Shown here piece by piece: positions 8,088-17,238 of a stretch of DNA of 64,000 nucleotides (positions are counted from its first letter, which is position 1; each line of letters starts with the position of its first letter). Source of the stretch: an uncultured Prevotella sp. (GTDB taxonomy: Bacteria; Bacteroidota; Bacteroidia; Bacteroidales; Bacteroidaceae); the NCBI GenBank assembly GCA_900543975.1, contig UQTI01000001.1, positions 20,056 to 84,055 on the forward strand, given 5' to 3'. The notes under the pieces are model-generated. The model was not told where the DNA came from and did no database searches. It worked only from the letters and a program-made list of their open reading frames with translations. The position numbers and the translations under genes were made by a program.

Positions 8088-9357
8088 CCCTAAACCTATC
8101 CCCCCAGAGCCTTATCATCTGTTGGTATTGTTTTTCTTCAGATGGCGAGTGTTGTGCATGCCAGAGCCGAGTGTCCTTCAGATCGTCGGGCATATATTGC
8201 TGATTGACAAAATTGCCAGGATAATCGTGAGCATACTTATATCCGTCATGGTAGCCAAGCTGCTTCATCAGTTTTGTCGGGGCGTTACGAAGGTGTAGCG
8301 GCACAGGCTGGTTTCCCGTTTGCTTTACCACCTCCAAGGCTGTGTTTATGCCCATGTAGGCCGAATTGCTTTTAGGACTTGTTGCCAGATAAACCGCTGC
8401 TTCAGCCAATGGTATGCGTCCTTCTGGCCATCCTATCTTCATCACCGCGTCAAAAGCAGCGTTGGCCAAGAGCAAGGCGTTTGGGTTGGCAAGGCCAATG
8501 TCTTCGGCTGCGCTAATGACCAGACGGCGGGCGATAAACTGTGGGTCTTCGCCACCTTCTATCATTCGTGCCATCCAGTAGAGTGTGGCGTCTGGGTCGC
8601 TGCCGCGTATGCTCTTGATGAACGCTGAGATTATGTCGTAGTGCATGTCGCCCCCTTTGTCATAAGCCAACGGGTTCTGCTGTAGTCGTTCCTCCACCAT
8701 CTTGTCGGTTATGACAACCTTCTCCGCACTTTCCGACTCAACCACCAGCTCCAAAATGTTAAGAAGCTTGCGTGCATCGCCACCGCTGTAACGCATCATG
8801 GCATCGGCCTCGCGCAGCTCAATGTTGCGCTTGCTCAGTTCGGCATCGGTCGTTATGGCGCGGTTGAGCAGCTCCATAAGGTCTTCTTTTTCAAGCGATT
8901 TGAGCACATATAGCTGGCATCGTGAGAGCAGAGGACGTATGACCTCAAACGAAGGGTTCTCTGTTGTTGCGCCTATTAGGGTCACGATGCCCCGTTCCAC
9001 CGCTCCGAGCAACGAGTCTTGTTGCGACTTGCTGAACCTGTGAATCTCGTCAATGAACAAAATGGGCGATGCGCTGTTGAAGAATCTATTGTTTTTGGCT
9101 TTCTCAATGACCTCGCGCACATCTTTCACACCGCTTGTCACGGCGCTCAAAGTGTAGAACGGCGTGTCCAGCTTGTGCGCAATGATCTGTGCCAGAGTGG
9201 TTTTGCCCACGCCAGGAGGACCCCACAAGATGAATGATGAAATTCTGCCTCCTTCAATCATCTTGCGCAGCACAGCATCCTTGCCGACCAGATGTTTTTG
9301 TCCTACATAGTCGTCAAGGCTTCTTGGCCTCATTCTTTCTGCTAATGGTTCACTCAT
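8083..9357 (-). CDS. rarA: replication-associated recombination AAA ATPase
   Basis: RarA/MgsA, a clamp-loader-like AAA+ ATPase acting at stalled replication forks. The 424-residue form starting at MSEPLAERMRPRSLDDYVGQ matches the usual N-terminus; the 17 codons upstream in the frame are unlikely to be translated because the promoter overlaps them. Walker A is GPPGVGKTT (46-54), Walker B is ILFIDEIHRF (about 98-107), sensor I is GATTENPSFE, and the C-terminal tetramerisation region has DPDATLYWMARMIEGGEDP and AAVYLATSPKSN. Its stop codon lies inside the TTCACTC repeat. Confidence 0.96.
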   Translation of the reverse strand: MSEPLAERMRPRSLDDYVGQKHLVGKDAVLRKMIEGGRISSFILWGPPGVGKTTLAQIIAHKLDTPFYTLSAVTSGVKDVREVIEKAKNNRFFNSASPILFIDEIHRFSKSQQDSLLGAVERGIVTLIGATTENPSFEVIRPLLSRCQLYVLKSLEKEDLMELLNRAITTDAELSKRNIELREADAMMRYSGGDARKLLNILELVVESESAEKVVITDKMVEERLQQNPLAYDKGGDMHYDIISAFIKSIRGSDPDATLYWMARMIEGGEDPQFIARRLVISAAEDIGLANPNALLLANAAFDAVMKIGWPEGRIPLAEAAVYLATSPKSNSAYMGINTALEVVKQTGNQPVPLHLRNAPTKLMKQLGYHDGYKYAHDYPGNFVNQQYMPDDLKDTRLWHAQHSPSEEKQYQQMIRLWGDRFRE

Positions 9358-9377
9358 AAAAATGTCTTCTTGCAACG

Positions 9378-9408
9378 CAAAATTAGAAAAAACATGCGAT
9401 ATGAGCAA
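9378..9408 (-). promoter_or_regulatory. rarA promoter
   Basis: Minus strand TTG-N20-TAATTTTG; the -7 box ends 20 bp before the chosen rarA ATG and overlaps the longer alternative start. Confidence 0.75.
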
Positions 9409-9426
9409 AATTTATAGTAGAAAAAC

Positions 9427-9457
9427 TTGTGAATTAGCTTTAAAGTATATACTTTTG
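9427..9457 (+). promoter_or_regulatory. promoter of the acidic-tailed conserved protein
   Basis: TTG-N20-TACTTTTG, divergent from the rarA promoter, with a leader of about 40 nt before the ATG. Confidence 0.75.
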
Positions 9458-9502
9458 CAGCGCCTCTTTGGGGCAGCTAAGAAATAAAACAAACAAAATT
9501 AT

Positions 9503-10315
9503 ATGAAACAGCAAAAAGCTTTGACTCTAAAAACTTTGACAAAAGGCAACGTGTGGGAAATTCAGGAGAATGATATTTTCCGACTGTTGGATGCCGGCTA
9601 CAAGGATGCTGACTGCAAGGACAACATGCGTCACTATTTCGACATCATACGCACAGCCTTCGAAATGGAAGAAGTGAAGGTTGACCGCCCCGAGGTGATA
9701 GCCAAATACGAGGCACGCGGATTCAAGGTGGCACCTGTTAAGGTGGATGACAACACGAAACCCAAGTGGGCTATAAAGAAGCGCCCCATCCTTCGTGTCA
9801 CCGACCTCACATACGAGAATATTCGTCACATCTCAGCAGCCAAGCTCATGGAGGTTTTGGACCGCAACTTTGGCGGTGGCTGGGACTCGCTCTCACAGAG
9901 CATACAGGACATCATCGAGAGTGGTTTCGACATCAGCACCACCACGCTTCCCAAGGATCGCCTGCACAAACCGGGCGGCATGTATGAGAAGAAGGTGAAC
10001 GACGGTTTCGAGGTGCTTGAGATTCCTAAGGGCTCATGGATCGAGGCTATCTTCGCAAAAGAAAAGCCGTTGGAAGAGAAACCTCAGAGCAAGTTGGACG
10101 ATGAGGAACCCACAAGCAAATATGACCTCGACGATGACGAGGACAGCGATGAGGATCTGCCTGAGATTGATGACAAGTATGGCGACGACGACGATGACGA
10201 CGACGCCTTTGATGAGGACAAGCTCACCGAGGAGAGCTATCGCACAACCTTCGACACCGACCCTGAGGATCTTAACCTTGAGGCAGCCGATGTGAGCGAT
10301 GATGAAGATTATTAA
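9503..10315 (+). CDS. conserved hypothetical protein with acidic C-terminal tail
   Basis: A 270-residue soluble protein I recognise only as a Bacteroidales conserved hypothetical. Residues 1-190 look folded: an N-terminal segment with ENDIFRLLDAGYKDADCKDNMRHYF, then FGGGWDSLSQSIQDIIESGFD and LPKDRLHKPGGMYEKKV. Residues 195-270 are extremely acidic with runs of Asp and Glu (for example seven Asp in a row near 230), without signal peptide or membrane helix. An acidic tail like this often mimics nucleic acid or binds basic proteins, but that is inference. It has its own promoter and terminator, so it is a single-gene unit. Confidence 0.85.
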   Translation: MKQQKALTLKTLTKGNVWEIQENDIFRLLDAGYKDADCKDNMRHYFDIIRTAFEMEEVKVDRPEVIAKYEARGFKVAPVKVDDNTKPKWAIKKRPILRVTDLTYENIRHISAAKLMEVLDRNFGGGWDSLSQSIQDIIESGFDISTTTLPKDRLHKPGGMYEKKVNDGFEVLEIPKGSWIEAIFAKEKPLEEKPQSKLDDEEPTSKYDLDDDEDSDEDLPEIDDKYGDDDDDDDAFDEDKLTEESYRTTFDTDPEDLNLEAADVSDDEDY

Positions 10316-10391
10316 AAAAAGACTTTTATTTTCGGGCGCCTTTCTTAAAGGAATATTCTTAAAGGTGAAATCGAAAAAACAATAATTTAAA

Positions 10392-10440
10392 CCCTTCCTT
10401 TGCTTCTTCATGATGGAGAGCAGAAGAAGGGCTTTTTTTT
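10392..10440 (+). terminator. terminator of the acidic-tailed protein gene
   Basis: CCCTTC and GAAGGG arms with partial inner pairing, followed by GCTTTTTTTT. Confidence 0.8.
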
Positions 10441-10566
10441 ATAGAAAACATCCCTAAGCCATGCAAAACACGAGATTATGGTTAACATACATCAATAAAA
10501 ATCGTCTAAACAAATAATTTTTTAGAATAATTTATGTTTTGTAGCGTTTTTGTAATAAATAATGTT

Positions 10567-10574
10567 TAATTTTG
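10567..10574 (+). promoter_or_regulatory. -7 element of the Oar-like receptor gene
   Basis: TAATTTTG lies 110 bp before the receptor ATG in a 369-bp gene-free gap, implying a leader of about 105 nt. Candidate upstream TTTG motifs are present but their spacing (14 or 25 nt) is not ideal. Confidence 0.5.
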
Positions 10575-10684
10575 TAAGCAAATTTAAAACGCTGAGGAAC
10601 AGTTGTTGGTTCCAGCATTATTTTAACAAGGACGACGCCAACTAAAAGAGGCGAAATTAAACAAAATTTTCAAAAATTAGTTTT

Positions 10685-13600
10685 ATGAAAAAAAGACTGT
10701 TCATGTTTTCTGTCATGCTCCTGTCTATCATGCAGGTAGCTTTGGCGCAGGTCACAACTGCTGCCCTGACAGGAAAAGTGACGTTGGACAACACCAACGA
10801 AGAGGTTATTGGTGCTACCATTCAAGCTGTGCATGAACCTTCAGGCACACGCTATGGAGCAGTGACAAACGCTAACGGACGCTACACCATTCAGGGTATG
10901 CGCGTTGGTGGACCCTACAAAGTGACGGTGAGCTACATTGGCTACAAGAACCGTGAGGTGAGTGGCATACAGTTGCAGCTTGGCGAAACTTACAACCAGA
11001 ACTTCACAATGTCAGAAGATGCCAACGTGCTTGGCGAGGTAGTGGTTAGCGGCAAGGCTTCCAAGTTTGCTGCTGAGAAGACAGGCGCTTCTACCAACAT
11101 CAGCAACACGCAGATGATGAACCTGCCTACCATAGACCGTTCAATCACCGACATTGCCCGTCTCTCTCCTTATGCCAACGGCATGAGCTTCGCTGGTGGC
11201 GACGGACGTAGCTCCAATTTCACCCTTGACGGTTCAAACCTCAACAACAATTTCGGCCTCACATCTTCGCTGCCTGGTGGCGGCAACCCTGTGTCTATGG
11301 ATGCCATTGACGAGGTTCAGGTTGTTGTGGCACCGTTCGACGTACGCCAGACCAACTTCATTGGCGGTGGCATAAACGCCATCACCAAGTCGGGAACCAA
11401 CACCTACCGTGGAACCGCTTATGTTTATTATAATAATGAGAACTTGCACGGCAACCGTGTCGACAACGCCGATCTGGGCGAGCGCGGCAAGAACGGCACC
11501 ACCACTTATGGCTTCACCTTTGGTGGCCCTATCGTCAAGGACAAGCTGTTCTTCTTCGCCAATGCTGAGTATAGCAAGAGTCCTAACGTCGTGAACCGCT
11601 GGCGTGCCAGCGAGGATGGCAAAGCTGACGCCACCAACTATGTGTCGCGTGTGCCCGTGTCAGACATGGAGAAGGTAAAGAACTTCCTCATTGAGCATTA
11701 CAATTTCAACCCTGGTTCTTACACCAGCTTCCCAGCTGAGGACAACAACCTCAAGCTACTTGGACGTATCGACTGGAACATCACCAACGAGCATCACCTT
11801 GCTGTTCGTTACAACTACACCAAGAACAAGGCGTGGAACGCTGTGAACAAATCGTCATCAGATGCTTACACTCGTTACAACACCAACCGTCTGTCACAGT
11901 ATGGCATGTCGTTCGCTGGCTCAATGTACTCGCAGAACAACTCGGTGGCTTCTATCTCTGCCGACCTCAATAGCCGCTTCGGTGACAACATGTCAAACCA
12001 GTTGCTTTTCACCTATACCGACATTGACGAGAAGCGCGTGACCAACTGTAGCGATTTCCCATTCGTTGACATCATGTCGGGATACACCACCGATGATGCA
12101 GGCAACTTCACCTCTCAGGACATGAACCCCTACATCAGCTTCGGTTCAGAGCTGTTCTCAAAGAACAACCGCATTCAGAACAAGATCTACACTCTCACAG
12201 ACAACTTCACCTATTATCTTGGCGCACACAAGCTGACAGCTGGTTTCAACTTCGAGCATCAGCTTGCCAACAACTCTTACATGCGTGGCGCTACAGGTTA
12301 TTACCGTTACCGTTCACTCGACGACTTCCTCAACGGTGCCGCTCCTGAGACCGTAACACTTGCTTATGGTTACAACGGCGAGCTGTATCCTAACGCTGAG
12401 GTTAAGTTTAACCAGTATGGCATCTATGCTCAGGACGAGTGGAACGTGCTTAACAACCTTAAGCTCACCGCAGGCATTCGTTTCGACAACATCTCTTTCG
12501 ATAAGGACGACCTCATGGAGAACAAGGCCATCTCTACCCTCGACTTCGGTGGCCGCAAGATAGACACAGGCTCATGGCCTAAGGGCAACATCCAGGTGTC
12601 GCCCCGTATCGGCTTCACATGGGATGTGTTTGGTGACAAGTCGCTGAAGGTGCGTGGAGGTACAGGCCTGTTCGCTGGCCGTCTGCCTCTTGTGTTCTTC
12701 ACCAACATGCCTTCAAACGCCCTCATGGCACAGGGTAGCGCTGTTGCCAGCACCACTTATGCTTTGGACGGTACCATCACTCCCGATGCTGCGCTTAACA
12801 AATTCAAGGGCGGTCTGGTTACAGATGTAACAAAGATTCGTGAGCTCCTTGGCGCTCCTGCCACCATCACTCCTGAACAGGGTTCTCTGCCCAAAAACTT
12901 TGCTGGTGTAGACCACAACTTCAAGATGCCTCAGGTTTGGAAGACCGCCATCGCCATCGATGGACAGGTTCCCGTGTCGTTCCCTCTGTCTTTCACCGCC
13001 GAGTTTACCTTCACCAAGAAGATTCATGACGTGATGCTCGACAACTACAACATCAAGAGCAACGAAGGCTGGGAGACCCTGAAGGGTACAGGCGATGACC
13101 GCTATGTTTATCCTAACGACTATCGTTATTATAAGAACATCAATTCGGCTTGTGTGCTGACTAACACATCTAAGGGTTATGGTTGGACCTTCAACTTCAC
13201 CGTGAACGCTGAGCCTGTACAGAACCTCAACCTCATGGCTGCTTACACACACACCGTTATGAAGGAGCTTACCGGCATGCCTGGCAACAATGCTTATTCG
13301 ACATGGTCAAACATGTATGCTGTTCAGGGTCCTAACTTCCTGGAGCTCGGCAACTCACGCTATGTTATCCCCGATCGTCTCATCGCATCGGCAAGCTACA
13401 AGTATGCTAAGGAACATTTCAGCCTCTTCTACACAGGCTACTCTCCTTCAGGCTATAGCTTCTATTACGACGGCGACATCAACGGCGATGGCAACCGCTA
13501 TGACCTGATGTACATTCCTAAGGACGAGAACGACATCCACTTCACCAATCCTGCTGATGCCGACCTCTTCTGGAAGTTTGTAAACCAGGACAGCTACCTC

Positions 13601-13966
13601 AAGAACCACAAGGGCGAGTATGCAGAGCCTTACAGCGCTCGTGCTCCTTTCGTTCATCGCTTCGACTTCCGTTGGGCTCACGACTTCGACGTTAAGATTG
13701 GACAGACCAAGAACAAGCTTGTGTTGAGCCTCGACATCATGAACGTTGGCAATCTCTTCAACTCTAAGTGGGGTGTTGAGAAGAACATGGCCGGTTGCAA
13801 CAACGGCAAGATCTTGAAGGTTAACAAGATTGTTGATGGCGTGCCTTATTTCTCAATGTATAAGGACAAGGCCACAGGCGAGGCTCCCACCTCTACATGG
13901 AGCTTCAACCACAACTACAATCAGTGCTGGAAGATGCAGATTGGCGTTAAGTATGTCTTCAACTAA
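10685..13966 (+). CDS. Oar-like TonB-dependent outer-membrane receptor
   Basis: A 1093-residue outer-membrane protein. The signal peptide is about 1-21 (ends VALAQ). A carboxypeptidase-regulatory-like Ig domain follows (about 25-112: TGKVTLDNTNEEVIGATI, with YTIQGMRVGGPYKVTVSYIGY). The plug comes next (about 115-240, with IDEVQVVVAPFDVRQTNFIGGGINAITKSGTN), then a long beta-barrel to the C-terminus (…KMQIGVKYVFN, ending in an aromatic as barrel proteins do). This arrangement matches the Oar family; the ligand cannot be predicted and no SusD-like partner is adjacent. It is flanked by a long leader and a strong terminator, so it is monocistronic. The gene is richer in C-ending codons than its neighbours, consistent with high expression. 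Confidence 0.93.
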   Translation: MKKRLFMFSVMLLSIMQVALAQVTTAALTGKVTLDNTNEEVIGATIQAVHEPSGTRYGAVTNANGRYTIQGMRVGGPYKVTVSYIGYKNREVSGIQLQLGETYNQNFTMSEDANVLGEVVVSGKASKFAAEKTGASTNISNTQMMNLPTIDRSITDIARLSPYANGMSFAGGDGRSSNFTLDGSNLNNNFGLTSSLPGGGNPVSMDAIDEVQVVVAPFDVRQTNFIGGGINAITKSGTNTYRGTAYVYYNNENLHGNRVDNADLGERGKNGTTTYGFTFGGPIVKDKLFFFANAEYSKSPNVVNRWRASEDGKADATNYVSRVPVSDMEKVKNFLIEHYNFNPGSYTSFPAEDNNLKLLGRIDWNITNEHHLAVRYNYTKNKAWNAVNKSSSDAYTRYNTNRLSQYGMSFAGSMYSQNNSVASISADLNSRFGDNMSNQLLFTYTDIDEKRVTNCSDFPFVDIMSGYTTDDAGNFTSQDMNPYISFGSELFSKNNRIQNKIYTLTDNFTYYLGAHKLTAGFNFEHQLANNSYMRGATGYYRYRSLDDFLNGAAPETVTLAYGYNGELYPNAEVKFNQYGIYAQDEWNVLNNLKLTAGIRFDNISFDKDDLMENKAISTLDFGGRKIDTGSWPKGNIQVSPRIGFTWDVFGDKSLKVRGGTGLFAGRLPLVFFTNMPSNALMAQGSAVASTTYALDGTITPDAALNKFKGGLVTDVTKIRELLGAPATITPEQGSLPKNFAGVDHNFKMPQVWKTAIAIDGQVPVSFPLSFTAEFTFTKKIHDVMLDNYNIKSNEGWETLKGTGDDRYVYPNDYRYYKNINSACVLTNTSKGYGWTFNFTVNAEPVQNLNLMAAYTHTVMKELTGMPGNNAYSTWSNMYAVQGPNFLELGNSRYVIPDRLIASASYKYAKEHFSLFYTGYSPSGYSFYYDGDINGDGNRYDLMYIPKDENDIHFTNPADADLFWKFVNQDSYLKNHKGEYAEPYSARAPFVHRFDFRWAHDFDVKIGQTKNKLVLSLDIMNVGNLFNSKWGVEKNMAGCNNGKILKVNKIVDGVPYFSMYKDKATGEAPTSTWSFNHNYNQCWKMQIGVKYVFN

Positions 13967-13970
13967 TAAT

Positions 13971-13990
13971 CTTTGCGCTTAGGCGCAAAG
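13971..13990 (+). repeat. small hairpin after the receptor stop
   Basis: CTTTGCGC and GCGCAAAG pair around a 4-nt loop, 5 bp after the stop codon and before the main terminator. Confidence 0.7.
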
Positions 13991-14001
13991 ACAATAAAAA
14001 G

Positions 14002-14050
14002 AAACGGCTTGCAGTTCCCGACACAGGGCTGCAAGCCGTTTTCTTCTTTC
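14002..14050 (+). terminator. terminator of the receptor gene
   Basis: Perfect 13-bp stem AAACGGCTTGCAG / CTGCAAGCCGTTT followed by TTCTTCTTTCTT. Confidence 0.9.
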
Positions 14051-14140
14051 TTGTTATAAAGGTTTTCTTTTTTTCTTATTATAAAAGTTTTTTCTTTTCT
14101 CGCCTTTACAATAAGAACCCTGTTTTCAGAGATCTGAAGA

Positions 14141-14497
14141 TTATTTTTTGCTGAGACTCTTTATTTCTTCTTCAGACAATCCCGTTAAAGATGCAATAAT
14201 CTTAACGTCCATTCCTTTTTCCATCATTGTCTTTGCTACCTCCGCTCTTCCTTCCGCTCTTCCTTCCGCTCTTCCTTCCGCTCTTCCTTCCGCTTTAGCT
14301 GTGTCCAAAGAATTCTTGATATCGCGATATGCTTTAAGACTGTCTTCATATTCGCGCAATTCTGTTGGTGAGAAGCGAGCGATGGCTGCCGCATCAAACA
14401 GTTTTGTGAAAATCTTTTCACGAAGAGCTGCAGGACGGTTGTCAAGACGTGATAGGTTCTTTAGGACATACATCCATTTGTCTTCTGACTGTCTCAT
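14141..14497 (-). CDS. orphan C-terminal fragment of an Rpn-type PD-(D/E)XK nuclease
   Basis: A 118-residue protein matching only the C-terminal part of Rpn/PDDEXK-transposase-like proteins: a DKWMYVLKNLSRLDNRP block that in full-length members follows the nuclease domain, then FTKLFDAAAIARFSPTELREYEDSLKAYRDI, then a tandem GRAE segment, and a terminal IIASLTGLSEEEIKSL helix-turn-helix-like motif. The nuclease domain (usually about 200 residues upstream) is absent, and no remnant is visible upstream. A -7 element TAAATTTG lies about 42 bp before the ATG, so it may be expressed. Either a decayed gene or a free-standing short Rpn protein. Confidence 0.75.
   Translation of the reverse strand: MRQSEDKWMYVLKNLSRLDNRPAALREKIFTKLFDAAAIARFSPTELREYEDSLKAYRDIKNSLDTAKAEGRAEGRAEGRAEGRAEVAKTMMEKGMDVKIIASLTGLSEEEIKSLSKK
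14242..14289. repeat. four 12-bp repeats encoding GRAE
   Basis: CCGCTCTTCCTT four times in a row; being 12 bp, gain or loss of units keeps the reading frame of the Rpn-like fragment. Confidence 0.9.
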
Positions 14498-14879
14498 GAT
14501 TGAAAAATTAAAAAATGGTCACACAATTGTTGTTGTTGCAAATTTAGATATTTTTCTTGAATTACACGCAAGTAGTGTGAAAAAATGGAAAAGATTGTTT
14601 GCGAGATAAGCCTATGGTCTCTATTTTTTCATTACCTTTGCATAATCTTTGCAAAAAGAAAACGGCATGGTGGAACCTGGGCATGACGTGTTTGCGCCTC
14701 GCTCTTAAGAACTAAGCCACGATGACGACATGTAAAGACATGTAAAAAAGAAGAGGCTTACTTTTTAGAAAAAAGCTTTTAAATAAGAAAATAGAAAGAA
14801 GAAAAAAGAAAAAAGAAAGAATGAAAAGGAAAGCCTGAAATTGAAAGAAGATAAAAGAAAGAAGAAGAAACAAAAAAAT
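14498..14879. other. gene-free stretch with purine-rich topB leader
   Basis: Contains a -7 element on the minus strand (14539-14546) for the Rpn-like fragment and TACCTTTG on the plus strand (14633-14640) for topB. The last ~100 bases before topB are almost pure A and G. No credible gene is seen. Confidence 0.6.
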
Positions 14880-16997
14880 ATGATTGTATGTATCGCTGAG
14901 AAACCCAGCGTTGCCAAGGATATAGCTCGCATCATAGGAGCCACGAGCGCCCGTGACGGCTATATGGAAGGCAACGGCTATCAGGTGACATGGACCTTCG
15001 GACACCTCTGCACCCTCAAAGAGCCCAACGACTACACCGAAAACTGGAAGCGGTGGAGCCTCAGTGCGTTGCCCATGATACCGCCGCGCTTCGGCATAAA
15101 GCTTATCGACGACAGCGGCATAAAGAAACAGTTTGCTGTCATTGAGCGACTCATGCAGGCCGCCGACAGCATCATCAACTGTGGTGACGCCGGTCAGGAG
15201 GGAGAGCTCATACAGCGGTGGGTCATGCAGATGGCTCAAGCCAAGTGTCCTGTGAAGCGTCTGTGGATCTCGTCCATGACCGATGAGGCCATACGCGAGG
15301 GCTTTGAGGCCTTGAAGGATCAGGCGAGCTACCAGCCGCTCTATCTGGCAGGTCTCAGTCGTGCCATCGGCGACTGGATTTTAGGCATGAACGCCACGCG
15401 TCTTTACACGCTCAAGTATGGACAGAACCGTCAGGTGCTGTCCATCGGTCGTGTGCAGACCCCCACGCTTGCCCTTATCGTCAACCGCCAGAAGGAGATC
15501 GACAACTTCAAGCCAGAGCCTTACTGGGTCCTCTCGACCGTATATCGCGACACGCTCTTCACCGCCACTAAAGGCAAGTTTACGAGCAAAGAGGAGGGCG
15601 AGGCCGCCTTCTCAACCATTGCCGACAAGCCGTTCACCGTCACCTCTGTAGAGAAGAAAAACGGCACAGAAGCGCCGAAGCAGCTTTTCGACCTCACCTC
15701 GCTTCAGGTAGAGTGTAACCGCAAGTTTGGCTACAGCGCCGAGACCACGCTCAACATCGTGCAGACGCTCTATGAGAAGAAGCTCTCTACCTATCCGCGT
15801 GTTGACACCCAGTATCTCAGCGACGACATCTACCCCAAGTGTCCCTCCATCCTTGCAGGTCTTGTGGGCTATGACGACGTGCTCGAACCGCTCAAGGGCA
15901 AGAACCTGAAGAAGAGCAAGAAGGTGTTTGACACGTCAAAGGTAACCGATCACCACGCCATCATACCCACAGGCGTGCCTGCCCGTGGTCTCACCGACAT
16001 GGAGCGCAATGTCTACAACCTCATAGCCTTACGCTTCATCTCCGTGTTCTACCCCGACTGCAAATTCTCCACCACCACCGTTCTCGGCAAGGTTGAAGAT
16101 GTAGAGTTTAAGGTCAGCGGCAAGGAGATTCTCAGTCCGGGATGGCGACTTGTCTACATGCGCAACGTCGACAAAGACACCGTTGTTTCAAAACCCGACA
16201 CCGACGAAGAAGACAGCAAGAAGGGTGATGAGGAGCGCACGCTGCCCTCGTTCGTAAAGGGTGAGAGCGGTCCCCACACGCCCACGCTCACGGAGAAGCA
16301 GACCACGCCGCCAAAATATTATACCGAAGCCACGCTCCTGCGCGCCATGGAGACGGCAGGCAAGTTTGTTGAGGACGAGACGTTGCGTGCTGCCCTTAAG
16401 GAGAACGGCATCGGCCGTCCGTCTTCGCGTGCCGGAATAATAGAAACCCTGTTCAAGCGTCGCTACATACGTCGAGAACGCAAGAACCTTGTGGCCACCG
16501 CCACGGGCATAGAGCTTATCGACACCATTCACGAGGAGTTGCTCAAGAGCTGTGAGCTGACGGGCATCTGGGAGAAAAAGTTGCGTGACATCGAGCATAA
16601 GAAATATGATCCCGCCATGTTTATAAACGAACTGAAGCAGCAGATCACCGACATCGTGAACGATGTGTTGCGCGACAACAGCAACCGTCATGTGACCATA
16701 ACCACCGAGGAAGACCTGAAGAAGCGTCCTGCAAAGAGAACGGCAGCGGCAAAGCAGACCGCCACACGCAAGAAGCCGGCGGCGAAGAAACAGACCGACA
16801 AAGCGGCTCCTGCATCTTCCAGCGCATCAGCGGTCCCTGCTTCTTCCATCCCCTCAGCCCCCGCCGCCGCGTCGTCCCCCGACCCGTTGGTTGGTCAGCC
16901 CTGTCCTGTCTGCGGCCAAGGACACATAATAAAAGGTAAGACAGCCTATGGCTGTAGCCGTTGGCGCGAGGGATGCACGTTCCGCAAAGCTTTTTAG
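14880..16997 (+). CDS. topB: DNA topoisomerase III
   Basis: Type IA topoisomerase that decatenates and relaxes DNA by single-strand passage. The chosen ATG gives MIVCIAEKPSVAKDIA, the standard start; the frame extends 13 Lys-rich codons upstream that are part of the purine-rich leader. Toprim acidic residues are in CGDAGQEGE (101-109), the catalytic Tyr305 is in STYPRVDT, and SIGRVQTPTLALIV (188-201) is present. After about residue 620 comes a Lys/Ala/Pro/Ser-rich flexible tail, then one C-terminal zinc-ribbon-like motif (CPVCGQGH…GC…C). The 705-residue length is normal for Bacteroidota TopB. Three 22-bp repeats cover its stop codon. Confidence 0.96.
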   Translation: MIVCIAEKPSVAKDIARIIGATSARDGYMEGNGYQVTWTFGHLCTLKEPNDYTENWKRWSLSALPMIPPRFGIKLIDDSGIKKQFAVIERLMQAADSIINCGDAGQEGELIQRWVMQMAQAKCPVKRLWISSMTDEAIREGFEALKDQASYQPLYLAGLSRAIGDWILGMNATRLYTLKYGQNRQVLSIGRVQTPTLALIVNRQKEIDNFKPEPYWVLSTVYRDTLFTATKGKFTSKEEGEAAFSTIADKPFTVTSVEKKNGTEAPKQLFDLTSLQVECNRKFGYSAETTLNIVQTLYEKKLSTYPRVDTQYLSDDIYPKCPSILAGLVGYDDVLEPLKGKNLKKSKKVFDTSKVTDHHAIIPTGVPARGLTDMERNVYNLIALRFISVFYPDCKFSTTTVLGKVEDVEFKVSGKEILSPGWRLVYMRNVDKDTVVSKPDTDEEDSKKGDEERTLPSFVKGESGPHTPTLTEKQTTPPKYYTEATLLRAMETAGKFVEDETLRAALKENGIGRPSSRAGIIETLFKRRYIRRERKNLVATATGIELIDTIHEELLKSCELTGIWEKKLRDIEHKKYDPAMFINELKQQITDIVNDVLRDNSNRHVTITTEEDLKKRPAKRTAAAKQTATRKKPAAKKQTDKAAPASSSASAVPASSIPSAPAAASSPDPLVGQPCPVCGQGHIIKGKTAYGCSRWREGCTFRKAF

Positions 16998-17047
16998 ATG
17001 TTTCCGCAAAGCTCTTTAGGTGTTACCGCAAAGCTTTTTAGGTGTTG
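16982..17047. repeat. three 22-bp imperfect repeats over the topB stop
   Basis: Units begin CCGCAAAGC at 16982, 17004 and 17026, each containing a TAG-like stop; the first covers the last codons of topB. Confidence 0.85.
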
Positions 17048-17111
17048 ATGGGGTTGGTTGACCAGTAAGGTTAACCTCTTCTCAGACAGCCCGAACTACA
17101 GAAAACAATAG

Positions 17112-17153
17112 CTGTGCCCCTACCGAAAACCATAGTTTTCGGTAGGGGCACAG
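17112..17153 (+). terminator. 19-bp perfect hairpin after topB
   Basis: Arms 17112-17130 and 17135-17153 pair without a mismatch around CATA. The sequence after it (TCGTTTCTTA) has only a weak T-run. It lies just before the promoter of the next gene and most likely ends topB transcription. Confidence 0.65.
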
Positions 17154-17173
17154 TCGTTTCTTAGCCTAAAGTG

Positions 17174-17204
17174 TTGGTTTCATGCGCTTTATTTCATAAT
17201 TTTG
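17174..17204 (+). promoter_or_regulatory. promoter of the BspA-like gene
   Basis: TTG-N20-TAATTTTG with a 35-bp leader; intact although the gene downstream is interrupted. Confidence 0.75.
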
Positions 17205-17238
17205 TGGTAAATCAAACAAGCAAAATACTGCAAAAAAT

